A stretch of DNA of 64,000 nucleotides from Syngnathus acus (lineage: Eukaryota; Chordata; Actinopteri; Syngnathiformes; Syngnathidae): NCBI RefSeq assembly GCF_901709675.1, contig NC_051095.1, positions 15,853,956 through 15,917,955 of the forward strand, written 5' to 3'. Position 1 is the stretch's first letter. Each line of letters opens with the position of its first letter. The notes beneath the pieces are model-generated. The model searched no databases. It worked only from the letters and a program-made list of their open reading frames with translations, and had not been told where the DNA came from. Positions 13,185 to 34,000 of the stretch are shown here, piece by piece. Position numbers and translations under genes: made by a program.

Positions 13185-14050
13185 AGTAAAATGGGGAGGC
13201 GCACATATTAAATCTACAAGTGGCTGCAACATTCCTGGCCATTGTTGCCAGTCTCGGCAATCTGGAGAGGTCAGACTTGATAGACCAGTCTGAGAAACGT
13301 CAGGTGTAGCCGTGTTGTCGCTTTTGCTGGACGTATAGTAAGGCATCGTAAGTTGTTTACGTTGACAGTCTGCTAACTGTTAGCTTCTGGGCTACGGGGA
13401 TTTGGCGTTTCTAAATTGTGCATTTATATTTTCAAACAAACAACAATGGCTCATTTAAACGTTTATAGTAAATATCCGACCCTGACTGAGCTGTGAAAAT
13501 CTACGTCAATACTTAAATGCGTTTTGTAACAGTCGTTGTGTAGCACCTTAAGATATTTAAAGCTGCTTTATCTAATTTGTCCACGCTAAGAGGACGACGT
13601 GACAAATCCCCTTTTACACTAGGGACATGAAAACCCCCCACCTTTTTTCTCTCTCCCAATATGACACGTGAAACTGGAGAGAGTTGGAATAAACGAACTA
13701 CAACTGGTTAAAATTTGTCAATAAGAACTAAGGAACTTATGACATACATTCAATCACTGGTTTATAGTGGGAGTTTACTGTATCAGTTTTTCCAGTGACT
13801 AGCTGGTGAAAGAAAAATAAACGGGCAAATTCACTAATCGTGAACCACAATTATGCAGGGGGATTACTATACACCAAGCTTTCAGTGAGCTCCACCCATT
13901 ACAGCAAGGTAGCATGTTTTATTTGGTGATAGAGAAGGGAAATCTGCAGGATCGCGACCCTCGAAGACCAGAGTTTGATACATGTCTTATAATTAAACGT
14001 GTGAAACTACCCACTCAGTCTTCTTGTTCTTCTTCCGCAGTCCTTTCGAG

Positions 14051-15004
14051 ATGTGGTCCGAAGGAGGCTCATTTGTCAAAGGGGTGGCTCTAGGAGGCGT
14101 CTTCTACCTGTTGCTCTCGCTCTTGGGTGATTTCAGCCCAAGTTCCGAGCCTGTCTCGGAGTACCATCACCACCATCACGTCCAGGCGCAGAGTAACGAT
14201 AAACTGAAGCAACTCTCTGAGTCCCAGATGCAGGAGTTGAAAGATCAAGTCCGTGTCTATTGTGTCATCATGGTCCAGCCGAAGATTCTGGTCTATTGGG
14301 CCGCTGCCGTGGGCACCTGGAGCAAACACTGTGACAAAGCCGTCTTTTACACCTCTGAGTCATCCAAGGCCCTCGAGGCGGTCGACCTGCACGAAACAGA
14401 TGGTTGGGCGAGGTTCTGTAAAGCTATGAAGCATGCTTACGAGAACGCCGGGAACCTGCGCTGGTTCTTTGTGGCGCAGCCCACAACCTTCGCCATCATC
14501 GAGAACCTCAAGTACCTGCTGCTCACCAAGGACCCCAGCGAGCCCTTCTACATGGGTAACGCCATGAGGTCCGGGGAATTGGAGTACGTCGCGTATGAGA
14601 GCGGCATCGTACTCAGCTATGAGGCTCTGAAAAGGTTTGTACGCGCGCTGGACGACAGCGACAAGTGTCCCATCCAGGTGAACCGGCTGTGGAAGCTGAG
14701 CGAAGACAAGCAGCTGGCCGTCTGCCTCAAATACATGGGCGTGTTTGCCGAACACGGCGAGGATGCCCAAGGCATGGGCCTGTTCAACGGTAAGAGTGTG
14801 GATGCACTGATAAAGGACAGCATGAAGAACAACCCCCAAAACGTGGTGGAAAGCTGCTGCCCCGACTTGGCTGTAACATACAACGGCATGACCCCAAACG
14901 AGATGCAGGTGATGATGTATGGCGTCTACCGGCTTCGTCCATATGGCCATGATTTCCACGACTTGCTCATGTTTGATCCGCCAGAAGGTTCGGACAATGA
15001 CTAA
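14051..15004 (+). CDS. c1galt1c1: c1galt1c1 (Cosmc), core-1 beta3-galactosyltransferase chaperone (complete, one coding exon)
   Basis: 317 residues in a single coding exon (human Cosmc 318). The ATG at 14051 is ten bases after a TTCTTCCGCAG acceptor, so a 5' UTR intron is likely. Type II membrane topology: short cytosolic N-terminus, then GVALGGVFYLLLSLLG as anchor, then an ER-lumenal domain. Family-specific segments are clear: FRVYC-type RVYCVIMVQPK, WSKHCDKAVF, PTTFAIIENLKYLL, SEDKQLAVCLKYMGVFAE, CCPDLAVTYNGMTP, MMYGVYRLRPYGH and the GSDND terminus. A His-rich run (YHHHHHVQ) in the stem mirrors the HHHEHHH of mammals. Cosmc is the ER chaperone that folds T-synthase, so it controls mucin-type core 1 O-glycans; it lacks transferase activity itself. 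Poly(A) signal at 15609-15614. Confidence 0.97.
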   Translation: MWSEGGSFVKGVALGGVFYLLLSLLGDFSPSSEPVSEYHHHHHVQAQSNDKLKQLSESQMQELKDQVRVYCVIMVQPKILVYWAAAVGTWSKHCDKAVFYTSESSKALEAVDLHETDGWARFCKAMKHAYENAGNLRWFFVAQPTTFAIIENLKYLLLTKDPSEPFYMGNAMRSGELEYVAYESGIVLSYEALKRFVRALDDSDKCPIQVNRLWKLSEDKQLAVCLKYMGVFAEHGEDAQGMGLFNGKSVDALIKDSMKNNPQNVVESCCPDLAVTYNGMTPNEMQVMMYGVYRLRPYGHDFHDLLMFDPPEGSDND

Positions 15005-16661
15005 CACCCACTGGGTGCACCTGGCTTTTTTTATACCAGCCGCTTGAGTGGGAAGATGACTTTCAACTGGATCTTCACTGGTTGACATCTTGTTTTTGCC
15101 AGTTTTGTACCTTTTGCATCCTGTGGCGTAGATAAAAATGGGCAGTGGTCACTGACTGTCGTTGAAAGCAAAGCTGGGAACTGTTAATGTGACACGGTTG
15201 ACCTGGAAATGTCATATCGTTGAATAACGTTTTTTTTTTTTTAATCAGATTGTCTTTGTGCGGTCCTTTAGCTGCATTACACAGACACAACAACTTGAGA
15301 TACGAAACCGATTTTAAAGTCTGCTCTAGATTTACAATGTAAGGGAAGGGTACGCTGTAAAAAAAAAAATCACTTGCATGACTGAGGAACCTAATGCACT
15401 TAATCCAACCTGCCATGCAATTTTGAAAAAAAACCAGTTAAAAAAAAATCTTTTTTTTTTTTATGTTAATGGGGTTTTATGAAAAAAGATGTAATTGTTA
15501 AAAGCTTGAAGATTCACTGTACCAATTACAGAGTGAATTTGGCAGTGTGCAAATCAAATGATTGTACAATATATGAATAACCTGCACTTGACACTGACAA
15601 GAAATGTGAATAAAATAACATGGAAGTGGGTTCCATGTCCTGTCAATGATTAAGAAAATTACATTCAAAACCATTAACAATCTTCAGTGGCTGCATTGTA
15701 ATCATTGTGGCCAATTCTCCATCTCTGAAGTGCTTGTGTTTTGTATTTTACGGCTTTTGCTCAAATTAAGCTTTAAGTTCAAATAAGTGAGGTCAATTTG
15801 ACATCAGAACAGTGTTAACATTGCCAAATTTGAACGATAAAAGGTCTTTGAAATGTTCTCCTGAGTTACGTGTGTCAGCTAAATCTCCATTTCACTCAAC
15901 TATTTTATCAAATCTGGATCATATATCTTTCTTATGCCTACCGTACACATACGGCCGGCCTCCTGTGGCCAGACATTGTCCCACCGGGTCGTCACTGGGC
16001 TCCTCCGTGCAGCAACAAGATCATCTTGAACGTGCGGTCCGCACTCAGGTGGTCAAGTTGCGCGTGCCCTAAAGTGGCAATTTTCACAAACAAGCCAATG
16101 GGAAATTTTTTGTGGCGCAGGCATAGCTAACTGCATGTTGCAATTGCATCGTTGAACTGCTGATCCAAAAGGCGATCAAGTTCTTATATAGTGAGGGAGG
16201 TTGTCTCATGCCAAGGCCAAAGTATATTGTTACTGGGCCCACTTTTGGTCACATAAAATAATACAGGACAACTGTAATGGTCGAAAATGCTAAAACCGTA
16301 CCTCCAGAATTTAGTACTACAGTACATAGTTCACTCGTCTTGGCTTGTTTTTACCAATTAATCTTGAGTTCAAACATATAATTTAGAAATAAAGCTTTGA
16401 ATTCACTTGACAGGGTCTTTGAAATAAGATGTTTATGCATTTTAGAGTAGAGCTGGCAAACCATAAGGGTCGGATGATTTGGATGACGTCTCAGTCATTG
16501 TGCAAACATCCTGTTTCACATCTAACAGATGCAGTGAGAAGAGACGAGTTCAAATGGAGAGATTTCTTTTAATTGGTGCACAATGATGAACTGGTTCAAA
16601 GCCTTAAGTCGGTGGAAACAGCTGCTAAGTATTCATTTTGGCAGGAAGCTTGAGTGGTGAA
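15005..16661. other. 3' UTR of c1galt1c1 and convergent spacer to mcts1
   Basis: AT-rich, with A and T runs near 15230 and 15358; AATAAA at 15609-15614 ends the c1galt1c1 transcript. The sequence from about 15700 to 16660 has no supported gene; the right end is mcts1 3' UTR. Confidence 0.6.
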
Positions 16662-18671
16662 TTATTTATACGTTTTCATGTGCCACAGTCCGTCGTTCAG
16701 ATAGTGAACATTCTCGATGCCAATGCCCTTGTTGACTTTTTCTCTGTTAGAAAAGACAAATGATAGTTGTCATCAGTGTCATGACTGTCTACAGCTTTGA
16801 TGAATGCACTTTGATGCTTACATGCTCTCTGCAGACAACTTCATGACGCCAACGCACAGTGCGTGTTGTTTGCCTTCTGCCATAATGGCCTACAAATTCT
16901 TGTTAAGGACAACATGCGCTGCAAAAAAAGTCACTTTGAAGGTAAATTTTGTTTTCAATGTTTGGTCTTATTTTAGGAGAGGAGACCTAGTTGCACTTCT
17001 TTGGAATAAACATTGTTATAATTTAAGTTAAGTTAAAATTGAAGTCACTGACAATAACGAAACAATATTACATATTCTCAGTACAGGTACTTGTGCGCAG
17101 TTTGTCAGATGAAAAGCAGAAATGATCAGCAAGGCAAGCAGTGTACGATGTGTCTACTGGCAGAACACTGACAAAACGATGGCGACGCTCTGATTGGCAT
17201 TTGCATCTAACAGCAGAGTCTAAAATATTTGTCTAGTTCAGCATTTACTCACTATATAGGCTATACAACATGATTGTTTACTGATGGATTGGAATTTTGT
17301 TGCAGTATTGATACCAAAGTATGTAACGCAGGCATATAAGCAAAGTCCTAATTTAGATATTGTGACAAGTTGACAACACTATGTACAAATAGAGACTTCC
17401 TGCCCTAATACACACCTCTTACAGTTGAGTAAATAAATGCTCCCACCCACTGCATGAGCAGATATGGCAAAGTATTTATGTAAGGTGGCGAACCCCATGC
17501 AAACCTAAAATAGATAAGGATACAACTACTGTGTCTGATTCAGCCGGGTAGAGTTTGGCGCCCGGTGACGTCAGTCCAGGACACATGATGTTGGCGCCAC
17601 TTAGGACATATTTGATGGCACCTTTGTCTACTTGCTGGTGAGGAAGAATAAAGGGATCTGTGAGGAGATAAGAAGGCTTGTTACCAGAAATGAATTTAAT
17701 ACATCATCTAGGACTGGAAAATGTGTCCTTAACAATAAAATGTTTTTTTTCCCCATCAAAACAATCATGCTTTTCTCCAGTGCTTTCAGAAAATGCAAGT
17801 AACAATGACATTATTGAAAACGTGTTTTTCCCCCACAAATGTATTTCTACAGGACTTGTGTGGAAGACATTCCCTTTAACATTTATTATTTTTATAGGCT
17901 TGAATGTTGCCTGGCCAGAAGGAATTACTTGTGTGGATAAAGGATGTGGTCAACCACTTTTGGTTATCTTGTTAGCATGGTTTTAAAAAGTCACGGTTTC
18001 AAAAGAACCAAAACTTTCCATCTGTGCTTAGGGGTGTTTTTCTTTTCTTTTTACAAATATTATGGAATCTAAACGTCTTACATTTATGCAACAGTCTCAG
18101 GGTGGGATAAAAGGGGCCTTCTCGCTGTCTGAAGAAGAGCAACTCTCCGTTCACGGTCAAGATTTCAATATGTTCATGACTGAAAGGTGAATAACAGAGA
18201 TGAGTTGACAGATTCAGTACTCAGAAATCCAAAGGATGTAAATGAGAAAAATCGTACCATCGCACTATTTTGACAGGGTCCTTCTTTGGCATGATGTGAT
18301 TGAGCCATATCTCGATGTCAGGAAACTGATCCACTAGCTGGTTCTTTATCCCTTTGATGACGGATGTTTTTAACTGTATACAGTTTGACACATTCTCCTT
18401 CTCGTCAAATCTGAAGCGGGGATCACAAGAGTTTTTGTTCGAAACGAGCACAAGACAATCCAGCAATCGTGGACAACGGCAAACAATATCCCTTAGCTTA
18501 CAAGACCTTTGTAGCGTCGTCCAAATATATATATATTTATTTTTTTAATAAATGTAATATGTAAGGAACGGCTATGAAAAACGACAAGAAAACACCTGCC
18601 ACCCAAGCCTAGTTTGCTAGGTCTGCTAGCGTTAGCCCTCTTATCAAAATAGGCACGTACTTTTTGAACAT
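16662..18671 (-). CDS. mcts1: mcts1, translation re-initiation and release factor (complete, 6 exons)
   Basis: Exons on the minus strand: 18661-18671, 18258-18410, 18082-18179, 17524-17657, 16822-16889 and 16662-16743. The joined frame is 181 residues, the same length as human MCTS1. Exon 1 encodes only MFKK minus one base and is completed by [16 protein letters not shown]. Exon 2 ends with [11 protein letters not shown]; exon 3 has [18 protein letters not shown]. The PUA domain (about residues 92-171) includes [19 protein letters not shown] and [15 protein letters not shown]; the end is [15 protein letters not shown]1 pairs with DENR to recycle post-termination 40S subunits and drive re-initiation after upstream ORFs. 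Intron 4 (16890-17523) has U12-type signals. The gene is head-to-head with cul4b, the arrangement seen in mammals. Confidence 0.97.
16890..17523 (-). other. U12-type GT-AG intron (mcts1 intron 4)
   Basis: On the minus strand the donor reads GTATCCTTAT, a perfect minor-spliceosome 5' splice site. Just before the acceptor is TCCTTAAC, a perfect U12 branch site, followed about 13 bases later by TTTGTAG and exon 5. There is no polypyrimidine tract, as expected for this class. Confidence 0.85.
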
Positions 18672-19809
18672 CGTTGTTGGTCGTCTTTCCTTGCGTTCCC
18701 TGAGTGGGTCAAAGTCTTGTTTTCCACTCACTGAAACAGATATGGTATTTGAAACGCAAGTAGGGAACACTATTATTAAAAAATAATGTCAAGTTTAAGC
18801 AACTTGCACGCTTATTTTTGCGACGACCGAAAAGCAGTGCAACGACTTGCGTTATTTTTACGACAGTTCCCCCACATAAACCAACGCGGTGGAGCAGCTC
18901 GGGTCACCACCATACCATGCCTTTATGACGGCCATGTTAGCAGGGGCGAATTTCCCATGAAAGGAAATGAATGAACACTGTCAAAAGGTCGTAACTTGCA
19001 AATTTCTCAACCAATTTTTAGGACCTTCACTTGCGTGTCAACTCCAGTACAGAACATTTGGCAAAAAGTATATTAAAAAAAATAAACAATCGTTTACCTT
19101 TGGACTGTTATTCCTGGTTTCTACCATCCATCCATCCATCCATCCATCCATCCATCCATCCATCCATCCATCAAATCAACTTAAAAACGTTGAGTTGCGA
19201 CCCTTGTGACGATAAGCGCTTGTAGTGGGTCGATGGATAAGTTAAGAGAACTCCATCGTAAACAGTGGCCTATTTAAGTGTCAAATGGCGCCACCTTGTG
19301 GGTAAAACACCCAACAGGGGGTGGAACACGTTGGTGCAAAAAGTACTTTTGTACAAAGTACTTCCGGTCGGGTCACTGAGTAGTTTTTCTTAGCCGTTTT
19401 TCTCATTGTTACCAGTGGCTTCTTTACTCCTGCGTGAAACCACTCGTCTCCCACCTTTAGTCCTTTCATAGGTGTTCTTTTTGACGGGCTCCTTTTGTCA
19501 GGTGTTGTTCGTCGGAGGACTCGACAACGCGTTTCAAGACGAGAAGAGGAAGCAATAGGCCACCATCTTTCTTTCGGATGCCAGCAGCAATAACAAGAAA
19601 GAGAGCAGGCTAGCTGCTAGTGGATCTTGTACCGGGACAATTTATACTCTCCTATCTTTCTCCTCCGCGGGATAAGGAAAGCAAGCTGAGGACGGATTCG
19701 TGTGGAGCTCTAGATACGGCCGTCAACGTTGAGCTCGTCCTTCTCGCTTGCTTTGGGAAGTTTCTGATCACAAGACTGGCTGCTAAGATTTAGTATTCCC
19801 CGTTCTTTC
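18672..19809. promoter_or_regulatory. shared 5' region of mcts1 (minus) and cul4b (plus)
   Basis: About 1.1 kb separates the two start codons. The two genes point away from each other, so their promoters lie here, and part of the right end is cul4b 5' UTR. A CATC/CCAT tetranucleotide repeat interrupts it at 19123-19171. No TATA box is evident. Confidence 0.55.
19123..19171. repeat. (ATCC)n microsatellite
   Basis: About twelve consecutive ATCC units between mcts1 and cul4b. It resembles the expandable tail of the interspersed repeats elsewhere in the window. Confidence 0.95.
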
Positions 19810-29194
<9,385 letters not shown>

Positions 29195-30394
29195 AGAACA
29201 AACAAATAAAATTGAACAGTGAGAGAGAAAGAGGTACAGATGGTCATGAGTGATCCTCCGCCTCTATGAACCTTTTTGCCCCAGTGGATGTTAATATGTC
29301 ATTGTCAAGCCAGCTACCGGCGAGCAGAATGGATTCCGCTCCACAGGATGTTCGTCAGGGGGTCCAAGATTCTGTGGACTGCGCCTGCATCAAGAATTTT
29401 GTCCATACTTCTCAGTGCCTCTGAGCTCACTGGACAAAGGATGCACACATAGACACGTTGCTGGGTTTTTTTTTCTTTTCCGTTTTTTTTTTTCTTTCAA
29501 GCGACAGAAAATATTTATTTTCAAACTTAAGATTCCTTGTCCACACATGCTCTTTGTTAGAGTCACTTTGTCCAATTATTTTCTTTAGTTTGGGGGGAAC
29601 AGTTGGGGGTTCAGCACCTTGTAAATGCCGATCAGCCCCTATCAAATATGAGACTATTGGGCTACTTTACTCGGTGACTGTGTCAAATTCAAGTTGTCAA
29701 AACTGACACAAGACAGAAAAAAAGGAGCACTTCAATTTTCATGCTATATTTTGTATTTTTGTTTAGTACAGTCCTTGGCTAGCCGACACGACATTTTAAC
29801 CTGCTTCCAGTCCACTGGCTCCCCCACCCCCAGTTTAAATGCCAAAAGCACATTTCATCGTCATTTTCAGCCTCTCACATTTTTTCCTCTTCGCCATGTT
29901 ACGCACTAAAGAGTTCTGTTGGGCTTGCAGGAAGTGATGAGTGTTTTGGCGTACAACATGAAAGAATAAACTTCTTTGTACAAACATGTTAGGTTCTTTG
30001 CTTAAGATTAAAATTACTTTCATGTAGAGGTTTGCAGTACTTCATTCGATTGCATGGTTGGAATTGATTGTGCAGAGACTGAAGAATTTGGGTTTGTGTG
30101 TTTTGGGGAATGCTTTTCATAACAGTCTTTTTGAGGTTTTGTTTTTGGAATCTGATGAAAGTTCCCCAGCCTTGTTTTAAAATGACAAAAGTGCAGTGAA
30201 AAATCCCTGACAGAGGCAATTATGGGAGGAAGTCCACACCTCCTGCCCCTGTGACCTGTGGCCTCGTCATATGACTTTATATGTGACGTACAATCGTGCA
30301 TTTCCTCATACTGACGGCAGTGCGTTCGCCAAGTCCCAAGTTCGGCACCGACTGCTCGGCTCTTGTTTTATTCACCGCCAAACAGCAGGACATC
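29195..30394. other. cul4b 3' UTR, then lamp2 promoter and 5' UTR
   Basis: The cul4b poly(A) signal is AATAAA at 29965-29970. The lamp2 5' region follows within about 425 bases; no other gene fits between them. Confidence 0.7.
30266..30275 (+). promoter_or_regulatory. CLEAR-like E-box upstream of lamp2
   Basis: GTCATATGAC, a palindromic E-box with the GTCA/TGAC flanks of the TFEB/TFE3/MITF site (consensus GTCACGTGAC). It lies about 120 bases upstream of the lamp2 ATG. LAMP genes are established TFEB targets, but the CATATG core is a variant and function is inferred. Confidence 0.35.
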
Positions 30395-31007
30395 ATGTTT
30401 CAATACGGCACGTTTGCGCTTTTCTTCGTATTTGGATTTGGTAAGTTTCGTTAATTTGATGTGCGTTTAGTAATGAAATTGCGGTAGATCGCAAACATAA
30501 TATGCGACGTGCTGCCAACTCCTGGATCGAGTGTCGGCCTGGTGCTTTATTGAAACCGTGATGAACCATTTATTTCGCCACACACATTTTCAAACATTTA
30601 TCTCTGCAAAACCTAAAAAACAAGTAACAATCAAATGGCGAATGCGTCAACTCAGCTGACGTATTTAGCTGTAGCGCTAATTACGTCAACAACATTGCTA
30701 CTCGAGTATCGCCTAGTGTTACATCTTTTCGCCATTTCGCGTGAAGCCAAATTTACTTGCCCTGGTGTATTAACACGTTCATTTTGTATGGGCAAGGCAA
30801 CACTAGTTTCTAGCCAAACTATACTGTGACTGCAATGGTGAAATCTAGCTTTGCTGGTGTCACTTCGGTAGCGTCACAGTAGCGTAATGGCTGGCTAACG
30901 CTAGTTTTGTAAGCTAAAGTTAATGATTAAACCCCAGCTTGTCTAACCCACCCTCAGCTTCGAGTATGAGCCTCCCCGGAGGCAACAATGCAAAACGCAC
31001 AACAGTC

Positions 31008-31044
<37 letters not shown>

Positions 31045-34000
31045 TGTGCGTGAAGTAAAATATAACATCGTGCTCGTTTGTTAGCATGTTGGTGTTTAAA
31101 TGGGGCAGCGACCTCATGAAGCGCTAACTGGCGAGAAAGTTACGTTAATTTTTGCAGTACAGACTCCAAAAAGATAATATTTCGCTTGGAAAAATGGTTC
31201 AAATGTTTGCTTTCATTGTATAAAACGTATTTTTGTCGCGGTGAAGCTAATCTAGAACAGCATGTTCATTTTGGGTTCTCCTCGCTCGCTGACGCCTATT
31301 TTCTTACCATTTAGCGTTATTTATCTTTACGTAATCCTTAGAATAGTCACGTCGATAAATAGGAGTGTGTTGGACTTTCTGCCACAGTTCCCCGTGTTGC
31401 TAGCTGTTTTGACCGATTTTGCAAAACCCACCTCTGTTCTGTGATAATACAAACAAAATCGACCCAAAAGATTAGCGTCTCTTCTTTCACCAGAATATTT
31501 TTTCTACTCTTTCCCTTTAGTAATCAGTAGTAGAACATGGGTTGGTCTCACCAAAAACACCCGTTTCTGACCCAAAAGTGGTGAAAATGAACTTTTTATG
31601 AAAATAAATGTCAACCTGAGCATTGATTTCTATGCTAATATTTTTGCTTTTGGATTAGGTTTAGGGTTAAGCGTAACCTTGGGCTTGCTACTGGTGGATT
31701 CTGTTCAAAGTTGTGTTACTGCAAAGCAAAACATTTAAATAAAATAACATTTCTTCCAATAATGGTCAAGGGGCATTTTATTCACTCAACTGAGGGAGCT
31801 CAAGGCATACCTTTCTGATTGATTATAGATGTAGTTAGTTTGGTGAATCTTGTAAGGCACGACTGTAAATGTAGGGAAATTAGTGACATGCGTTTCTATT
31901 TCTCTTTACAGTGTCCCATCTGTCACTTGGGGCTGAGGTGAAGGTCATGGACAAGGATGACAAGTTGTGTCTTTACGCCAATGTCACGGTCAACTTCTCT
32001 GTGTTGTATGCGACGCCAGAGAACGAGGTAAGTTTCTAATCTCAAAGATGCCATTTTCTACTCTTGTTGCATAGCAACTCTCAAAAATGATGAGGTGTGT
32101 ACTCCCCAAGATTCTTGCTTGTCAGCGTTTCACTTGTGTTTTCCTGGTGCACATCCTGTCACATGCACTGGTGAATTATTGGGCTCCAGCTGAAAGAACT
32201 GTAGGATTGCTGTTACCGTTGAACCTCTAAATTGGAACTCAATCAGTTTTGTGACACTGAATACAAAATGCTGTTTGTAAATAAAAAGGTGAAATGTCAA
32301 GTTTAAAAAAAAAAAAAGAATCCCCAAACTGCCTGGCCTTATTTGCCAATGTACATGACCAGTCTCCTCACCCCATACCAGTGAGAATGAGAGAAAATAA
32401 GTACTAGAAAATAAGATAGACTAACTGTATGTCTGATAATTACATAGAGGTTGCAAACTTGGCACATTGTCGTTTTTATGTTGTAACTATTGTTTCTTTT
32501 CACAGCAGTCACAGAGTCAGTGGCTCGGCCAAACTCTGTTGACCACATGCAAAGATTTGTCATTGTAATTTATGAATGCATGTTTAACATTTAGGATTAT
32601 TGGCACTGACCATTTTTTTGGAGCAGATCAGGGAGGGCAAAAAGCAATTTTAACACAAACCATACAACAGGATCATTTGCTCAGGATAATAGTCTAAAGA
32701 CCTCTAACAATTGGCCTTTGCTGACTTGGATCAGGAAGAGGAAAAATGCTCAAATTGTTGATTTTTGATAAGTGTGTACCCCGCTTTACTATTTATGCTA
32801 CTTCTCGCCACAGCGTGAGCTAGCCACGTTTGAGCTTCCCTCCGAAGTCACGTCTACCGGAAGCAAATGCAGCAACACGACTTCAACCCTGAAGCTCAAC
32901 TTCGGAGCGGGACACTCCTGGAGCGTGAACTTCACTGTCAACGGGACCACATACCAGGCGGCTTCCATCACGTTTACCTACAACCTCAGTGACTCCACCA
33001 TCTTCCCTAAATCTGCATTGAACGGTAATGTCGCCAATACACAAAGATGCATGCTGGACACCTTGAGCAGTTGGGTGTTAGCAAATTAGCGTGTTAGCAA
33101 ATTAGCAACATGCCGCGTTTAGTGCAGGCTTGTTAATGACTCAAGCGCTCTATGGTGAGTGCAATTGACACACAGGAGGAACAAGAATCTAACAAACAGG
33201 TGACGTTTGGAAAGTGAACACAGATAACAGGGTTTTCTGATGTGAAAACACAAAAAAACAAATAAGACAAAGACACATTTCAGAACTTCAAAAAGTAAGG
33301 ATAAAATAATGTGCAATATGCCCATTCCTCTTGTACACCCTAAATCAAATTGCCTCTTGGTCTTTGTCAGAGCCCATCAGCAGGAGACGGTTTCAAACAG
33401 GGTTAGCACAGTTGCCTCAGGGTTCTGGAGTTCCAATCTGGGCTTTGATCTTCTTTTGTACATGGTCTCCTCATGGTTGCTTGGGTTCTCGCCAATTATT
33501 TTGGTGTCTTCACACATCTAGAAACACGCATGATGGGTGTACTGACGACCCTTGCCCAAACATAACTGGGCTGCAGTAGACCCACGTATATAAAATAGAA
33601 AATGGATGGGTGTCATGTAATCATAGTCAGATTAGATGAATGAACCACGTGAAAGCTAATGATGGTTATTATTTCCTTGTGGACACTTGCAACAAGATGG
33701 CAAAAAGGCTATGACAGATAGTTTAAATGACAAAAATGTTTTTGTGTGCACATGAAACCTCAGAGATGAACCTATTGTTTTTGTTTTGTTTGTTTTTTGT
33801 TTTTTTAAATAAACCAACTGGAAGGAAAGCCTCATGGCTGCATAAGGCTTCACCTGGCCATCACTACAGGTGGCCCTTGGCCCTGTCTACCTGACAGACC
33901 AAATCTCCCAGAGAAAATGGCTCGTAGTGATGGACTGCGACACGTTCCGGCTTACTGTTTGCACATATTGGGGATACTCTGTGACCGTAGACTCTTTGTC

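Noticed and set aside
14360-15088. 242-residue open frame on the minus strand
   Set aside because: It is a shadow of c1galt1c1, whose plus-strand product is unmistakable over its full length.
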